Source: an uncultured Oscillospiraceae bacterium
GTDB taxonomy: Bacteria; Bacillota; Clostridia; Oscillospirales; Oscillospiraceae
Assembly: GCA_934654755.1 (NCBI GenBank)
Contig: CAKUGQ010000013.1
Coordinates: forward strand, 5,712-69,711
Direction of reading: 5' to 3'
Length of the DNA stretch: 64,000 nt
Of the stretch, positions 41,926 to 49,167 are shown in pieces; the stretch's first letter is position 1, and each line of letters begins with the position of its first letter. Made by a program: the position numbers and the translations under genes. The notes under the pieces are model-generated. The model did not search any database. It was not told where the DNA came from and saw only the letters and a program-made list of their open reading frames with translations.

Positions 41926-43497
41926 ATGCAGTGGTATTTTTATGTTCTGATGTTTCTGGGACTGTTGGCGGTTGCCGCAGCTTTCTTTTGGATCGGCGTT
42001 CGATACCGCAAAAAGGTAGCCGAGCGTGAGATCGGCAGTGCCGAGGCGGAGGCAACTCGTATTATTAACGAAGCCATCAAGGGCGGCGAGAATAAAAAAC
42101 GGGAGATGCTTGTCGAGGCAAAGGATGAGATCCATAAAGCCAGAACCGAATACGAAAAAACGAAGACCGAAAATGAAAGAGATGTCAAGGAGCGCCGTGC
42201 GGATCTGCAAAAGCAGGAGCGCCGCCTTCAGCAGAAGGAGGAATCCCTCGATAAGAAGCTGGACGCCTTTGAACGTAAGGAGGATGAGCTGCGCAAGCGT
42301 CAGGCTGCCGTTGCTTCCACACAGGAGGAGGTCAATCTGATCAAAAAGAGCCAGCTCGAAATGCTGGAGAAAATCTCCGCACTGACGCAGGAGGAAGCAA
42401 AGGCACAGCTTTTGCAGAGTATTGAGAACGAATGCCGTCACGACGCCGCGATGAAGATTAAGGAGATCGAGACGCAGACGAAGGACAATGCCGAACAGCT
42501 TGCGCGTGAGATCATTTCCATCGCCATCCAGCGCTGCGCCGCCGATCATACGGCAGAAGCGACCGTGTCCGTTGTGCCGCTGCCGAACGATGAGATGAAG
42601 GGACGCATCATCGGCCGTGAGGGACGTAATATCCGCACGCTGGAATCGATCACCGGTGTCGATCTGATCATCGACGACACGCCCGAGGCCATCACCGTTT
42701 CGTCGTTTGACCCGGTGCGCCGTGAGGTCGCGCGTCTGGCGCTGGAGAAGCTCATTGCCGACGGCCGCATACATCCGACCCGCATTGAAGACCTTGTCGA
42801 AAAGGCGCGGAAAGAGGTCGACCGTGTCATCAAGCAGGAGGGCGAGCGCGCCGTCTTTGAGACGGGAATTAACAACCTGCACCCGGAGCTGATCAAGCTC
42901 CTCGGCCGCCAGAAATACCGTACATCCTACGGACAGAACGTTTTGAATCATTCTATCGAGGTCGCGCACATTGCCGGTTTGCTTGCCAGTGAGCTGGGAG
43001 TGGACGTGGCGCTTGCCAAACGCGCGGGTCTGCTGCACGACCTTGGTAAGTCTGTCGACCACGAGATGGAAGGCAGCCACGTTCAGCTCGGCGTCGAGCT
43101 TGCCCGTAAGTATAACGAGTCGCCTGATGTGATCCATGCCATCGAGGCGCACCACAATGATGTGGAACCGCGCACGGTCATTGCCTGCCTTGTTCAGGCG
43201 GCCGACGCAATCTCCGCTGCCCGTCCCGGTGCGCGCCGCGAGAATGTGGAGAATTACATCCGCCGTCTGGAAAAGCTGGAGGAGCTGACCGGCACTTACC
43301 CCGGTGTCGAGAAGTCCTATGCTATTCAGGCCGGACGTGAGGTGCGTATTATGGTCAAGCCCGAGGAGGTCAGCGAGGATAACATGATCCTGCTGGCACG
43401 TGAGCTTGCCAAGAAGATCGAGAACGAACTGGAGTACCCCGGCCAGATCAAGGTCAACGTCATCCGTGAGACCAAAGCGACGGAATATGCAAAATAG
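41926..43497 (+). CDS. rny: Ribonuclease Y
   Basis: 523 residues, the family length. N-terminal membrane anchor ([19 protein letters not shown]), long coiled coil at about 30-190 rich in Glu/Lys/Gln, a KH domain with [15 protein letters not shown] (GxxG), and an HD domain with [12 protein letters not shown] and HH...D further on. It is the main endoribonuclease that starts mRNA decay in Firmicutes. ATG at 41926 with GGAGGTG 12 nt upstream; longer readings go into the leader. Ends at a strong terminator. Confidence 0.97.
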   Translation: MQWYFYVLMFLGLLAVAAAFFWIGVRYRKKVAEREIGSAEAEATRIINEAIKGGENKKREMLVEAKDEIHKARTEYEKTKTENERDVKERRADLQKQERRLQQKEESLDKKLDAFERKEDELRKRQAAVASTQEEVNLIKKSQLEMLEKISALTQEEAKAQLLQSIENECRHDAAMKIKEIETQTKDNAEQLAREIISIAIQRCAADHTAEATVSVVPLPNDEMKGRIIGREGRNIRTLESITGVDLIIDDTPEAITVSSFDPVRREVARLALEKLIADGRIHPTRIEDLVEKARKEVDRVIKQEGERAVFETGINNLHPELIKLLGRQKYRTSYGQNVLNHSIEVAHIAGLLASELGVDVALAKRAGLLHDLGKSVDHEMEGSHVQLGVELARKYNESPDVIHAIEAHHNDVEPRTVIACLVQAADAISAARPGARRENVENYIRRLEKLEELTGTYPGVEKSYAIQAGREVRIMVKPEEVSEDNMILLARELAKKIENELEYPGQIKVNVIRETKATEYAK

Positions 43498-43512
43498 ATC
43501 GTCCAAACGACA

Positions 43513-43547
43513 GCACACCCCCGCCTCAACCGAGGCGGGGGTGTTTT
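43513..43547 (+). terminator. Rho-independent terminator after rny
   Basis: Perfect stem ACACCCCCGCCTC/GAGGCGGGGGTGT with an AACC loop, then TTT. Confidence 0.9.
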
Positions 43548-43641
43548 GCACCGTGAAGCGGTTTGGCATTCATCCCGCCGTGGCCACTGCGGCGTATGAC
43601 ACTACGATGCGAGTGCAGCCCAACATGGCAGTCCACCCTGC

Positions 43642-43733
43642 GTCATTGCGAGGAGGACATAGCCCGCGACGTGGCAATCTGATGTGGGATTTTACAGGAG
43701 ATTGCCGCGACCCCTTCGGGGCCTCGCAATGAC
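43642..43733. repeat. Palindromic intergenic repeat (REP/MITE-like)
   Basis: The ends GTCATTGCGAGG and CCTCGCAATGAC are perfect 12-nt inverted repeats 92 nt apart. Inside, GACGTGGCAATCT faces AGATTGCCGCG, so the whole unit folds into one long hairpin. Such GTCATTGCGAG palindromes are familiar as multi-copy intergenic elements in several bacterial genomes. Only one copy is in this window, so copy number here is untested. It sits in the 271-nt gap between convergent rny and SDR genes. Confidence 0.7.
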
Positions 43734-43768
43734 AGGCGGAGGTACAGGAGCTTGCGGGAGCGACAAGG

Positions 43769-44557
43769 TCAGTTCTCCTCCGGCAGCCTGTCGTGCTTCT
43801 GCTGCCTGAGCCAGATGTTCATGACAAGACTATGCGGCAGGAGTTTGACCAGCCGCACCTGCCAGCGCACGCGCGCGCCGTGGATGGAGACGTCCTTTTT
43901 TGTGCGATACAGGTCCTTCAACGCAGTATCCATTACATCGCCTGCCTCGTAGAGCTTGTTGTAGTAGCATACGGCAGTGCTGCTCGTTTTGAGTGCGTGC
44001 TCGAAAAACTCCGTCTTGACCCAGCCGGGGCTGACAGCCATCACACGGATGCCGCGCGGAGCAAGCTCCCGCCCCAGTGAACGCGTATAGCTCAGCACGA
44101 AGGCCTTGGTGGATGCATAAACATTCAGATATGGCACAGGCTGGAAGGCGGAGAGTGAGTCGAGGTTCATGATTTTTGCGCCGCGGTGCATATACGGCAG
44201 CGTCAGCTCCGTCATTGCAACGAGCGCCTTGCAGTTCAGGTCGATCATCTTCATGGAGTCCTCCAGCGGAATCTGATCATAGCGGCCGAATTTGCCGAAA
44301 CCGGAGATGTTTGCCAGAAGCGCCACGTCAGGCGTGGTTGCATCCAGGAGCTCCGCGTAGTACTGCAGAGAATCGGACTGCGTCAGATCCAGACCGATCG
44401 GGCGCAGAGGGATCTCTACCTCGGCGCGCAGGGCTTCCAGCCGATCCGTGCGGCGGGCGATGACCCAGATCTCATCAAACCGTTCCCATTTTGGCAAACG
44501 CCGGACAAATTCACGCCCCATGCCGGAGCTTGCGCCCGTAATGACTGCGATTTTCAT
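43769..44557 (-). CDS. Short-chain dehydrogenase/reductase
   Basis: 262 residues. Rossmann motif VITGASSGMGREF at 6-18, NISGFG in place of NNAG, the catalytic YxxxK in NVYASTKAF and the following SPGWVKTEFF. Compared with classical SDRs the C terminus is longer and hydrophobic (LVKLLPHSLVMNIWL), suggesting membrane contact. The substrate is unknown. It is monocistronic, convergent with rny. Confidence 0.9.
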   Translation of the reverse strand: MKIAVITGASSGMGREFVRRLPKWERFDEIWVIARRTDRLEALRAEVEIPLRPIGLDLTQSDSLQYYAELLDATTPDVALLANISGFGKFGRYDQIPLEDSMKMIDLNCKALVAMTELTLPYMHRGAKIMNLDSLSAFQPVPYLNVYASTKAFVLSYTRSLGRELAPRGIRVMAVSPGWVKTEFFEHALKTSSTAVCYYNKLYEAGDVMDTALKDLYRTKKDVSIHGARVRWQVRLVKLLPHSLVMNIWLRQQKHDRLPEEN

Positions 44558-44587
44558 ATTTTAACCGCCCCTTTGCATTTTTCTTAT

Positions 44588-44616
44588 GTCTTACCACAAA
44601 AAAACGCCGCTGTCAA
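44588..44616 (-). promoter_or_regulatory. Weak promoter candidate for the SDR gene
   Basis: Minus strand TTGACA, 17-nt spacer, TAAGAC. The -35 is perfect, the -10 poor. Confidence 0.4.
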
Positions 44617-44637
44617 TAAAAAACCTCCGGGGGAACG

Positions 44638-44666
44638 TTGCATTTTTTACCGTGCTATGTTAGAAT
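44638..44666 (+). promoter_or_regulatory. Sigma-A promoter for the COG2426/dCMP deaminase pair
   Basis: TTGCAT, 17-nt spacer, TAGAAT. Confidence 0.7.
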
Positions 44667-44697
44667 GGACGCATACTGAGCGAAAGTGAGCGCTGAG

Positions 44698-45177
44698 ATG
44701 GCATTTTTTGCAACAAGACTGGGAAAGCTGCTGTTAACTTTCCTGATTTCCCTGCTGCCTGTTGTGGAGCTGCGCGGCGGTATTCCCTTCGGCGTAGCCA
44801 GCGGAGTGGAGCCGTGGCTTGCATTCGCAGCCAGCGTCGCAGGTAATCTGCTGCCCGTGCCCTTCATTTTGCTGTTCATCCGCCGCATTCTTGCATGGAT
44901 GAAGACCCGCCCGAAGCTCTGCGGCATCGCCGAGAAGATTGAGCGGCGCGCCGAACGGAAGAGCGGACGCGTCCGCAAGTCGGAGCTGGTCGGTCTGTGC
45001 CTCTTTGTGGCCATTCCGCTGCCCGGAACGGGCGCGTGGACGGGCGCATTGATCGCAGCGCTGATGCAGATGCGCATGAAGCGTGCGCTGCCGGCAATCG
45101 CGATCGGCGTGCTGATTGCCGGCGTACTGATTACCCTTGCCGCCACGGGCGTCAAGGCCCTGCGCTTTATTATCTGA
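44698..45177 (+). CDS. Small multidrug export family membrane protein (COG2426)
   Basis: 159 residues, three to four membrane helices. Signature segments of the COG2426/Sm_multidrug_ex family: LPVVELRGGIPFG near the start and FVAIPLPGTGAWTGALIAAL in the middle, joined by a basic cytoplasmic loop (KIERRAERKSGRVRK). Transport function is family annotation only. The ATG at 44698 was chosen; an in-frame GTG at 44686 has no better site. Cotranscribed with the deaminase 19 nt later. Confidence 0.85.
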   Translation: MAFFATRLGKLLLTFLISLLPVVELRGGIPFGVASGVEPWLAFAASVAGNLLPVPFILLFIRRILAWMKTRPKLCGIAEKIERRAERKSGRVRKSELVGLCLFVAIPLPGTGAWTGALIAALMQMRMKRALPAIAIGVLIAGVLITLAATGVKALRFII

Positions 45178-45196
45178 TTTTCGAAAGGAGACCGCC

Positions 45197-45682
45197 ATGA
45201 AACGACTCGATTATATCTCGTGGGACGAATACTTTATGGGAATCGCACTGCTGGCTGCAAACCGCAGCAAGGATCCCAATACGCAGGTCGGTGCGTGTAT
45301 CGTTTCGCCGGAAAACATCATCATTTCCACCGGTTACAACGGCCTGCCCAACGGTTGCTCGGATGACGAATTTCCATGGGAACGCAGCGGCGAGGAGACG
45401 AAATATCCCTTTGTCGTCCATGCCGAGCTGAACGCAATCCTGAATGCGGGCGGTCGTGTGCTGCGCGGTGCGCGGCTGTATGTGGCACTGTTTCCCTGCA
45501 ACGAATGCTCCAAAGCGATCATTCAGAGCGGAATTTCGGAGATTCTCTACCTCTCGGACAAGTATGCAGACACCGATGCTATCCGTGCTTCCAAGCGGAT
45601 GCTTGATGCTGCGGGCGTGCGCTATCGCCGTATAGAAACGAAGCTCGACGCGATCACGCTGAATTTCCGGGTGGAAAAGTAA
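45197..45682 (+). CDS. Deoxycytidylate (dCMP) deaminase, ComEB type
   Basis: 161 residues. Zinc-dependent cytidine/deoxycytidylate deaminase fold with H75-A-E77 (VVHAELNAI) and the PCNEC pair C101/C104. NGLPNGCSDDEFPW is typical of dCMP deaminases. It converts dCMP to dUMP for thymidylate synthesis. ATG at 45197 follows GAAAGGAGACCGCC. No terminator is obvious after it. Confidence 0.92.
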   Translation: MKRLDYISWDEYFMGIALLAANRSKDPNTQVGACIVSPENIIISTGYNGLPNGCSDDEFPWERSGEETKYPFVVHAELNAILNAGGRVLRGARLYVALFPCNECSKAIIQSGISEILYLSDKYADTDAIRASKRMLDAAGVRYRRIETKLDAITLNFRVEK

Positions 45683-45723
45683 GTCCGCATAATGAAAAAG
45701 TACGGCGTTGGACAAATTTCCTC

Positions 45724-45752
45724 TTGCACTTTTTCCTTGCTTGTGGTATCAT
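45724..45752 (+). promoter_or_regulatory. Sigma-A promoter for rpsO
   Basis: TTGCAC, 17-nt spacer, TATCAT; gives a ~115-nt leader. Confidence 0.7.
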
Positions 45753-45758
45753 AATGCA

Positions 45759-45875
45759 GTTGACGGCGAAGACCGTCCGCTTCCGCACGCTCAGAGCCGG
45801 GAGACCGCCGCAAAACGGCACTCCGCCAACCCGCCCTTGGCCTGCCGGAGAATCATTTGAAAGGTGGAATCAACC
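45759..45875 (+). promoter_or_regulatory. Structured 5' leader of rpsO
   Basis: Two clear hairpins: GACGG/CCGTC at ~45762-45777 and GGAG-acc-GCCG/CGGC-a-CTCC at ~45799-45823. S15 binds its own leader to repress translation in several phyla; a similar role here is inferred from position only. The fold does not match a motif I can name. Confidence 0.45.
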
Positions 45876-46142
45876 ATGATCCAGAAAGAAAAGAAGACCG
45901 CTATCATTGCCGAGTATGCCACCCACGAGGGCGATACCGGCTCCCCCGAGGTTCAGGTCGCTATCCTCACCGCCCGTATCAACGAGCTGACGGAGCATCT
46001 GCGTGAGCACAAGCACGACAACCATTCCCGTCGCGGCCTGCTCATGATGGTCGGTAAGCGCCGCAGCCTGCTCGACTATCTTGCCAAGAAGGATATCAAC
46101 CGTTATCGCGCCATCATCGCCAAGCTCGGCATCCGTAAGTAA
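45876..46142 (+). CDS. rpsO: 30S ribosomal protein S15
   Basis: 88 residues, all-helical S15. Landmarks: [55 protein letters not shown] and the basic end. ATG at 45876 follows AAAGGTGG. It lies upstream of pnp as in most bacteria (rpsO-pnp). Confidence 0.98.
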   Translation: MIQKEKKTAIIAEYATHEGDTGSPEVQVAILTARINELTEHLREHKHDNHSRRGLLMMVGKRRSLLDYLAKKDINRYRAIIAKLGIRK

Positions 46143-46151
46143 TAGCAAATC

Positions 46152-46182
46152 ATGGGCGGCCGGCTCGGTCGCCCATTTTTGC
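46152..46182 (+). terminator. Rho-independent terminator after rpsO
   Basis: Stem ATGGGCGACC-type with a 3-nt loop (CCG-gct-CGG inside ATGGGCG/CGCCCAT) then TTTT. Probably leaky because no promoter is seen before pnp. Confidence 0.75.
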
Positions 46183-46198
46183 GATAAATCCAAAACCC

Positions 46199-46269
46199 GC
46201 GGGAGAGCGGTTTAGCAGTTGAAGGTACGGCGTATGCCGCGCCGCAGCTTCAAGTGCTAAACCTCCCGC
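46199..46269 (+). promoter_or_regulatory. Long leader hairpin before pnp
   Basis: A 71-nt imperfect palindrome: GCGGGA/TCCCGC, GGTTTAGCA/TGCTAAACC, TTGAAG/CTTCAA and an inner CGGCG/CGCCG pairing. No T run follows, so it is not a terminator. It ends 24 nt before the pnp ATG. By analogy with the E. coli pnp leader, which RNase III cuts for autoregulation, it could be a processing site. Confidence 0.65.
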
Positions 46270-46292
46270 AGATTACTACAGGAGGAATACGA

Positions 46293-48416
46293 ATGATTAC
46301 CAGAAAACAATACCCCAACCACCATGTGTTTGAGACCGTCATCGGCGGCCGCCCCTTCACCGTAGAGACGGGAAAGGTTGCGGAGCTGGCCGATGCCGAG
46401 TGCATCTGCCGCTACGGCGACACCACCGTGCTCACCACCGTCACCTGCTCACCCGATCCCAAGCCCGGCATCGACTATTTCCCGCTGACCATCGAGTTTG
46501 AAGAGCGTCTGTATGCCGTCGGCCGCATTCCGGGAAGCTTTAACCGTCGCGAAGGGAAACCCTCCGAGCGCGGTATCCTTAACAGCCGTATTATCGACCG
46601 CCCGATGCGCCCGCTGTTCGACGACGAGCTGAGAAACGACGTTGTCGTTACCTGCACCGTCCTGTCCAACGATTATGACAACCCCGTCGAGATCGTCGGC
46701 TCCCTCGGCGCGTCCATTGCCGTTGCCTGCTCGGATGTCCCCTGGAACGGCCCGATCGCAACGACGAACGTTGCCTATATCGGTGGCGAATATGTGATCA
46801 ACCCCTCTGCGGATCAGCGAAACGCTGCCGATTGCTTTGTGTGCATTGCTTCCACCTTTGAAAAGGTCGTAATGATTGAGACCGAAGCGAAGGAAGCGCC
46901 GGAGAATATCGTCTATGAGTGTATCCGTATCGCTCATGAGACGAATATGGAAGTCGTGCGCTTTATCAACACCATCGTCGAAACCATAGGCAAGCCGAAG
47001 TTCACGTTTGAGAAGGCGGCCGTCAACCATGAGCTACTCGACGAGCTTATTGCCTATGGTATGGATCAGATCGAATATGCGCTCGATACCGATGACAAGA
47101 ACGTCCGCGAGGAGCGCCTGACTGCAGCCCGCCGCGACTTTGCCGAGAAGTTTGCCGAGAAATATGAGGACTTCGCCATCAACATTGATGTCTGCCTGTA
47201 TAAGATGCAGAAGAAGGTCGTCAAGAAGTGGCTCCTGGCAGGCAAGCGCGTGGATGGCCGTGGAATGGACGAGATCCGCCCGCTTGACGCCGAAGTCGGC
47301 GTCCTGCCGCGTGTCCACGGCTCCGGCTTGTTTGCAAGAGGTCAGACGCAGGTGCTTTCCATCTGCACGCTGAATACCCTTTCCGCCGCGCAGAAGCTCG
47401 ACACCATCTATCCCGAGGATACCAAGCGTTATATCCACCACTACAACTTCCCCGCCTATTCCACGGGTGAGGCCAGAGCTGCCCGCTCTACCTCCCGCCG
47501 CGAGATTGGTCACGGTTCGCTGGCAGAAAAGGCGCTGCTGCCCGTGATTCCGAGCGTTGAGGAGTTCCCGTATGCCATCCGTGTCGTCTCTGAAGTGCTC
47601 TCCTCCAACGGTTCAACCTCCCAGGGCTCCATCTGCGGTTCTACGCTGGCACTGATGGATGCAGGTGTTCCGATTAAGCGTCCGGTTGCCGGTATTTCCT
47701 GCGGCCTGATTTCCGATCAGGAAACCGGTGAATGGCGTACCTTCACCGACATTCAGGGTGTCGAAGACTTCCACGGCGAGATGGACTTCAAGGTTGCCGG
47801 TACTTCCGAAGGCGTTACCGCCATTCAGATGGACCTGAAGAATAAGGGCCTGACGATGGAGATTATCGCCGATGCGCTGGAGCGCTGCCGTAAGGCGCGC
47901 ATGGAGATCCTCAACGAGGTCATGCTGCCCTGTATTTCCGAGCCGCGCTCCGAGGTTTCCGAGTTTGCGCCGAAGATGATTTCCCTGAAGATTCCGGTCG
48001 ATAAGATCCGCGAGGTTATCGGCTCCGGCGGCAAGACGATCCAGAAGATCTGTGCCGATACCGGCGCCAAAATCGACATTGATGATGACGGCAATGTCTT
48101 CATTGCTGCGGTGGATTCCGCTGCGGGCTATGCCGCAAAGAAGATGATCGACGACATTTGCTTTGTTCCCGAGGTCGGTGCACTGTATTACGGCAAGGTG
48201 GTTCGTATCCTGCCCATCGGCGCCTTCGTTGAGATTGCGCCGGGTCACGACGGTATGGTTCACATTTCCAAGCTGGACAACCGCCGCGTTGAAAAGGTCG
48301 AAGATGTGCTCAACATCGGAGATATGACCTGGGTCAAGTTCATGGGCTTTGATGAGAAGGGCCGTGCGAATTTCAGCCGTAAGGATGCGCTGAAGGAAAT
48401 GACCGAGAGCAAGTAA
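46293..48416 (+). CDS. pnp: Polynucleotide phosphorylase
   Basis: 707 residues. Two RNase PH domains (first with GGRPFTVETGKVAELADAE and RIPGSFNRREGKPSERGILNSRIIDRP; second with GSGLFARGQTQVLSICTL and SSNGSTSQGSICGSTLALMDAG), then KH (VIGSGGKTIQKI) and S1 (YYGKVVRILPIGAFVEIAPGHDGMVHIS) domains. It degrades RNA 3' to 5' phosphorolytically. ATG at 46293 follows CAGGAGGAATACGA. It is preceded by the leader hairpin and by rpsO. Confidence 0.98.
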   Translation: MITRKQYPNHHVFETVIGGRPFTVETGKVAELADAECICRYGDTTVLTTVTCSPDPKPGIDYFPLTIEFEERLYAVGRIPGSFNRREGKPSERGILNSRIIDRPMRPLFDDELRNDVVVTCTVLSNDYDNPVEIVGSLGASIAVACSDVPWNGPIATTNVAYIGGEYVINPSADQRNAADCFVCIASTFEKVVMIETEAKEAPENIVYECIRIAHETNMEVVRFINTIVETIGKPKFTFEKAAVNHELLDELIAYGMDQIEYALDTDDKNVREERLTAARRDFAEKFAEKYEDFAINIDVCLYKMQKKVVKKWLLAGKRVDGRGMDEIRPLDAEVGVLPRVHGSGLFARGQTQVLSICTLNTLSAAQKLDTIYPEDTKRYIHHYNFPAYSTGEARAARSTSRREIGHGSLAEKALLPVIPSVEEFPYAIRVVSEVLSSNGSTSQGSICGSTLALMDAGVPIKRPVAGISCGLISDQETGEWRTFTDIQGVEDFHGEMDFKVAGTSEGVTAIQMDLKNKGLTMEIIADALERCRKARMEILNEVMLPCISEPRSEVSEFAPKMISLKIPVDKIREVIGSGGKTIQKICADTGAKIDIDDDGNVFIAAVDSAAGYAAKKMIDDICFVPEVGALYYGKVVRILPIGAFVEIAPGHDGMVHISKLDNRRVEKVEDVLNIGDMTWVKFMGFDEKGRANFSRKDALKEMTESK

Positions 48417-48423
48417 ATTGACA

Positions 48424-48457
48424 GACCGCCTGCCGGAATCCGGCAGGCGGTTTTTGC
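48424..48457 (+). terminator. Rho-independent terminator after pnp
   Basis: Perfect stem ACCGCCTGCCGG/CCGGCAGGCGGT with an AAT loop and TTTT. Confidence 0.9.
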
Positions 48458-48462
48458 ATGAT

Positions 48463-48504
48463 AACAAACAAGCGGAAAGTCTCCCGACTTCCCGCTTGTT
48501 TGTT
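48463..48504 (-). terminator. Terminator of the uvrA-radC operon
   Basis: A 19-bp stem AACAAACAAGCGGAAAGTC paired with its near-complement around TCCC, directly after the radC stop on the minus strand. Confidence 0.8.
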
Positions 48505-49151
48505 TAGTATCTTCTCAAATATCCGCTGTCGCGCAGCGAAACAAAGTCATCCGAGGCGATGATAAGATGATCGATGAGCAGAATGTCCATGACGTCCAGC
48601 GCGTCCTGGAGGCGCAGCGTGAGGGAAATATCTTCGTTCGACGGCAGAGCCAGGCCGGACGGGTGATTGTGCGCCAGCACGATGCCGCTGGCGTTGAAAT
48701 GCAGTGCCTGCTGCACCAGCCGCCGCATCGGCACGTTTGCGGAGTTGATGCTTCCGCGACCGAGCAGCTCGCAGCCGAGCACCCGTCCGGCTGCATCCAG
48801 ACAGAGCAGATAGACAAGCTCCTCCGTCGCGCCGAAGAAGTGCGGCAGCAGGTATGCGCCGTAGGCAGCCGTGTCTGTCAGACGGGTCTCACTGCGGGCG
48901 CGCGAGAGGAAATACCGACGGTGCAGCTCCGCAACAAGCCGCAGGAGCAGCGCGGTCGACTCGTCCGAGGCGTCGCCCAGCTCTTCCGCGTCCGCGTCGA
49001 GTACGCCGCAGATTCCACCGAAATGCTGAAGCAGGAGCGTACTGCGTGCCTGTGCGTCGCCGTTTGTAAAACGCAGCAGAAGCTCCAGCAACTCCGCGTC
49101 TGTCAGTCCGTCCGGGTTACGCAGCAGGAAATGCCGCAGTAGTCTGTCCAT
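48504..49151 (-). CDS. radC: RadC/YsxA family JAB-domain protein
   Basis: 215 residues. An N-terminal helix-hairpin-helix-like part (GLTDAELLELLLRFTNGDA) and a C-terminal JAB1/MPN-like metalloprotease fold with the metal motif AHNHPSGLALPSNEDISLT. RadC is named for DNA repair, but the role is disputed. ATG at 49151 with GAAAGGAGG. It begins 16 nt after uvrA ends, so the two are cotranscribed. Confidence 0.92.
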   Translation of the reverse strand: MDRLLRHFLLRNPDGLTDAELLELLLRFTNGDAQARSTLLLQHFGGICGVLDADAEELGDASDESTALLLRLVAELHRRYFLSRARSETRLTDTAAYGAYLLPHFFGATEELVYLLCLDAAGRVLGCELLGRGSINSANVPMRRLVQQALHFNASGIVLAHNHPSGLALPSNEDISLTLRLQDALDVMDILLIDHLIIASDDFVSLRDSGYLRRY

Positions 49152-49167
49152 GGCCGGCCCTCCTTTC

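Noticed and set aside
45795..45810. AGCCGGGAGACC in the rpsO leader looks like a cobalamin riboswitch B12 box
   Set aside because: Only ~35 nt lie between the predicted start and this motif, too little for the riboswitch core, and the following bases do not continue the consensus.
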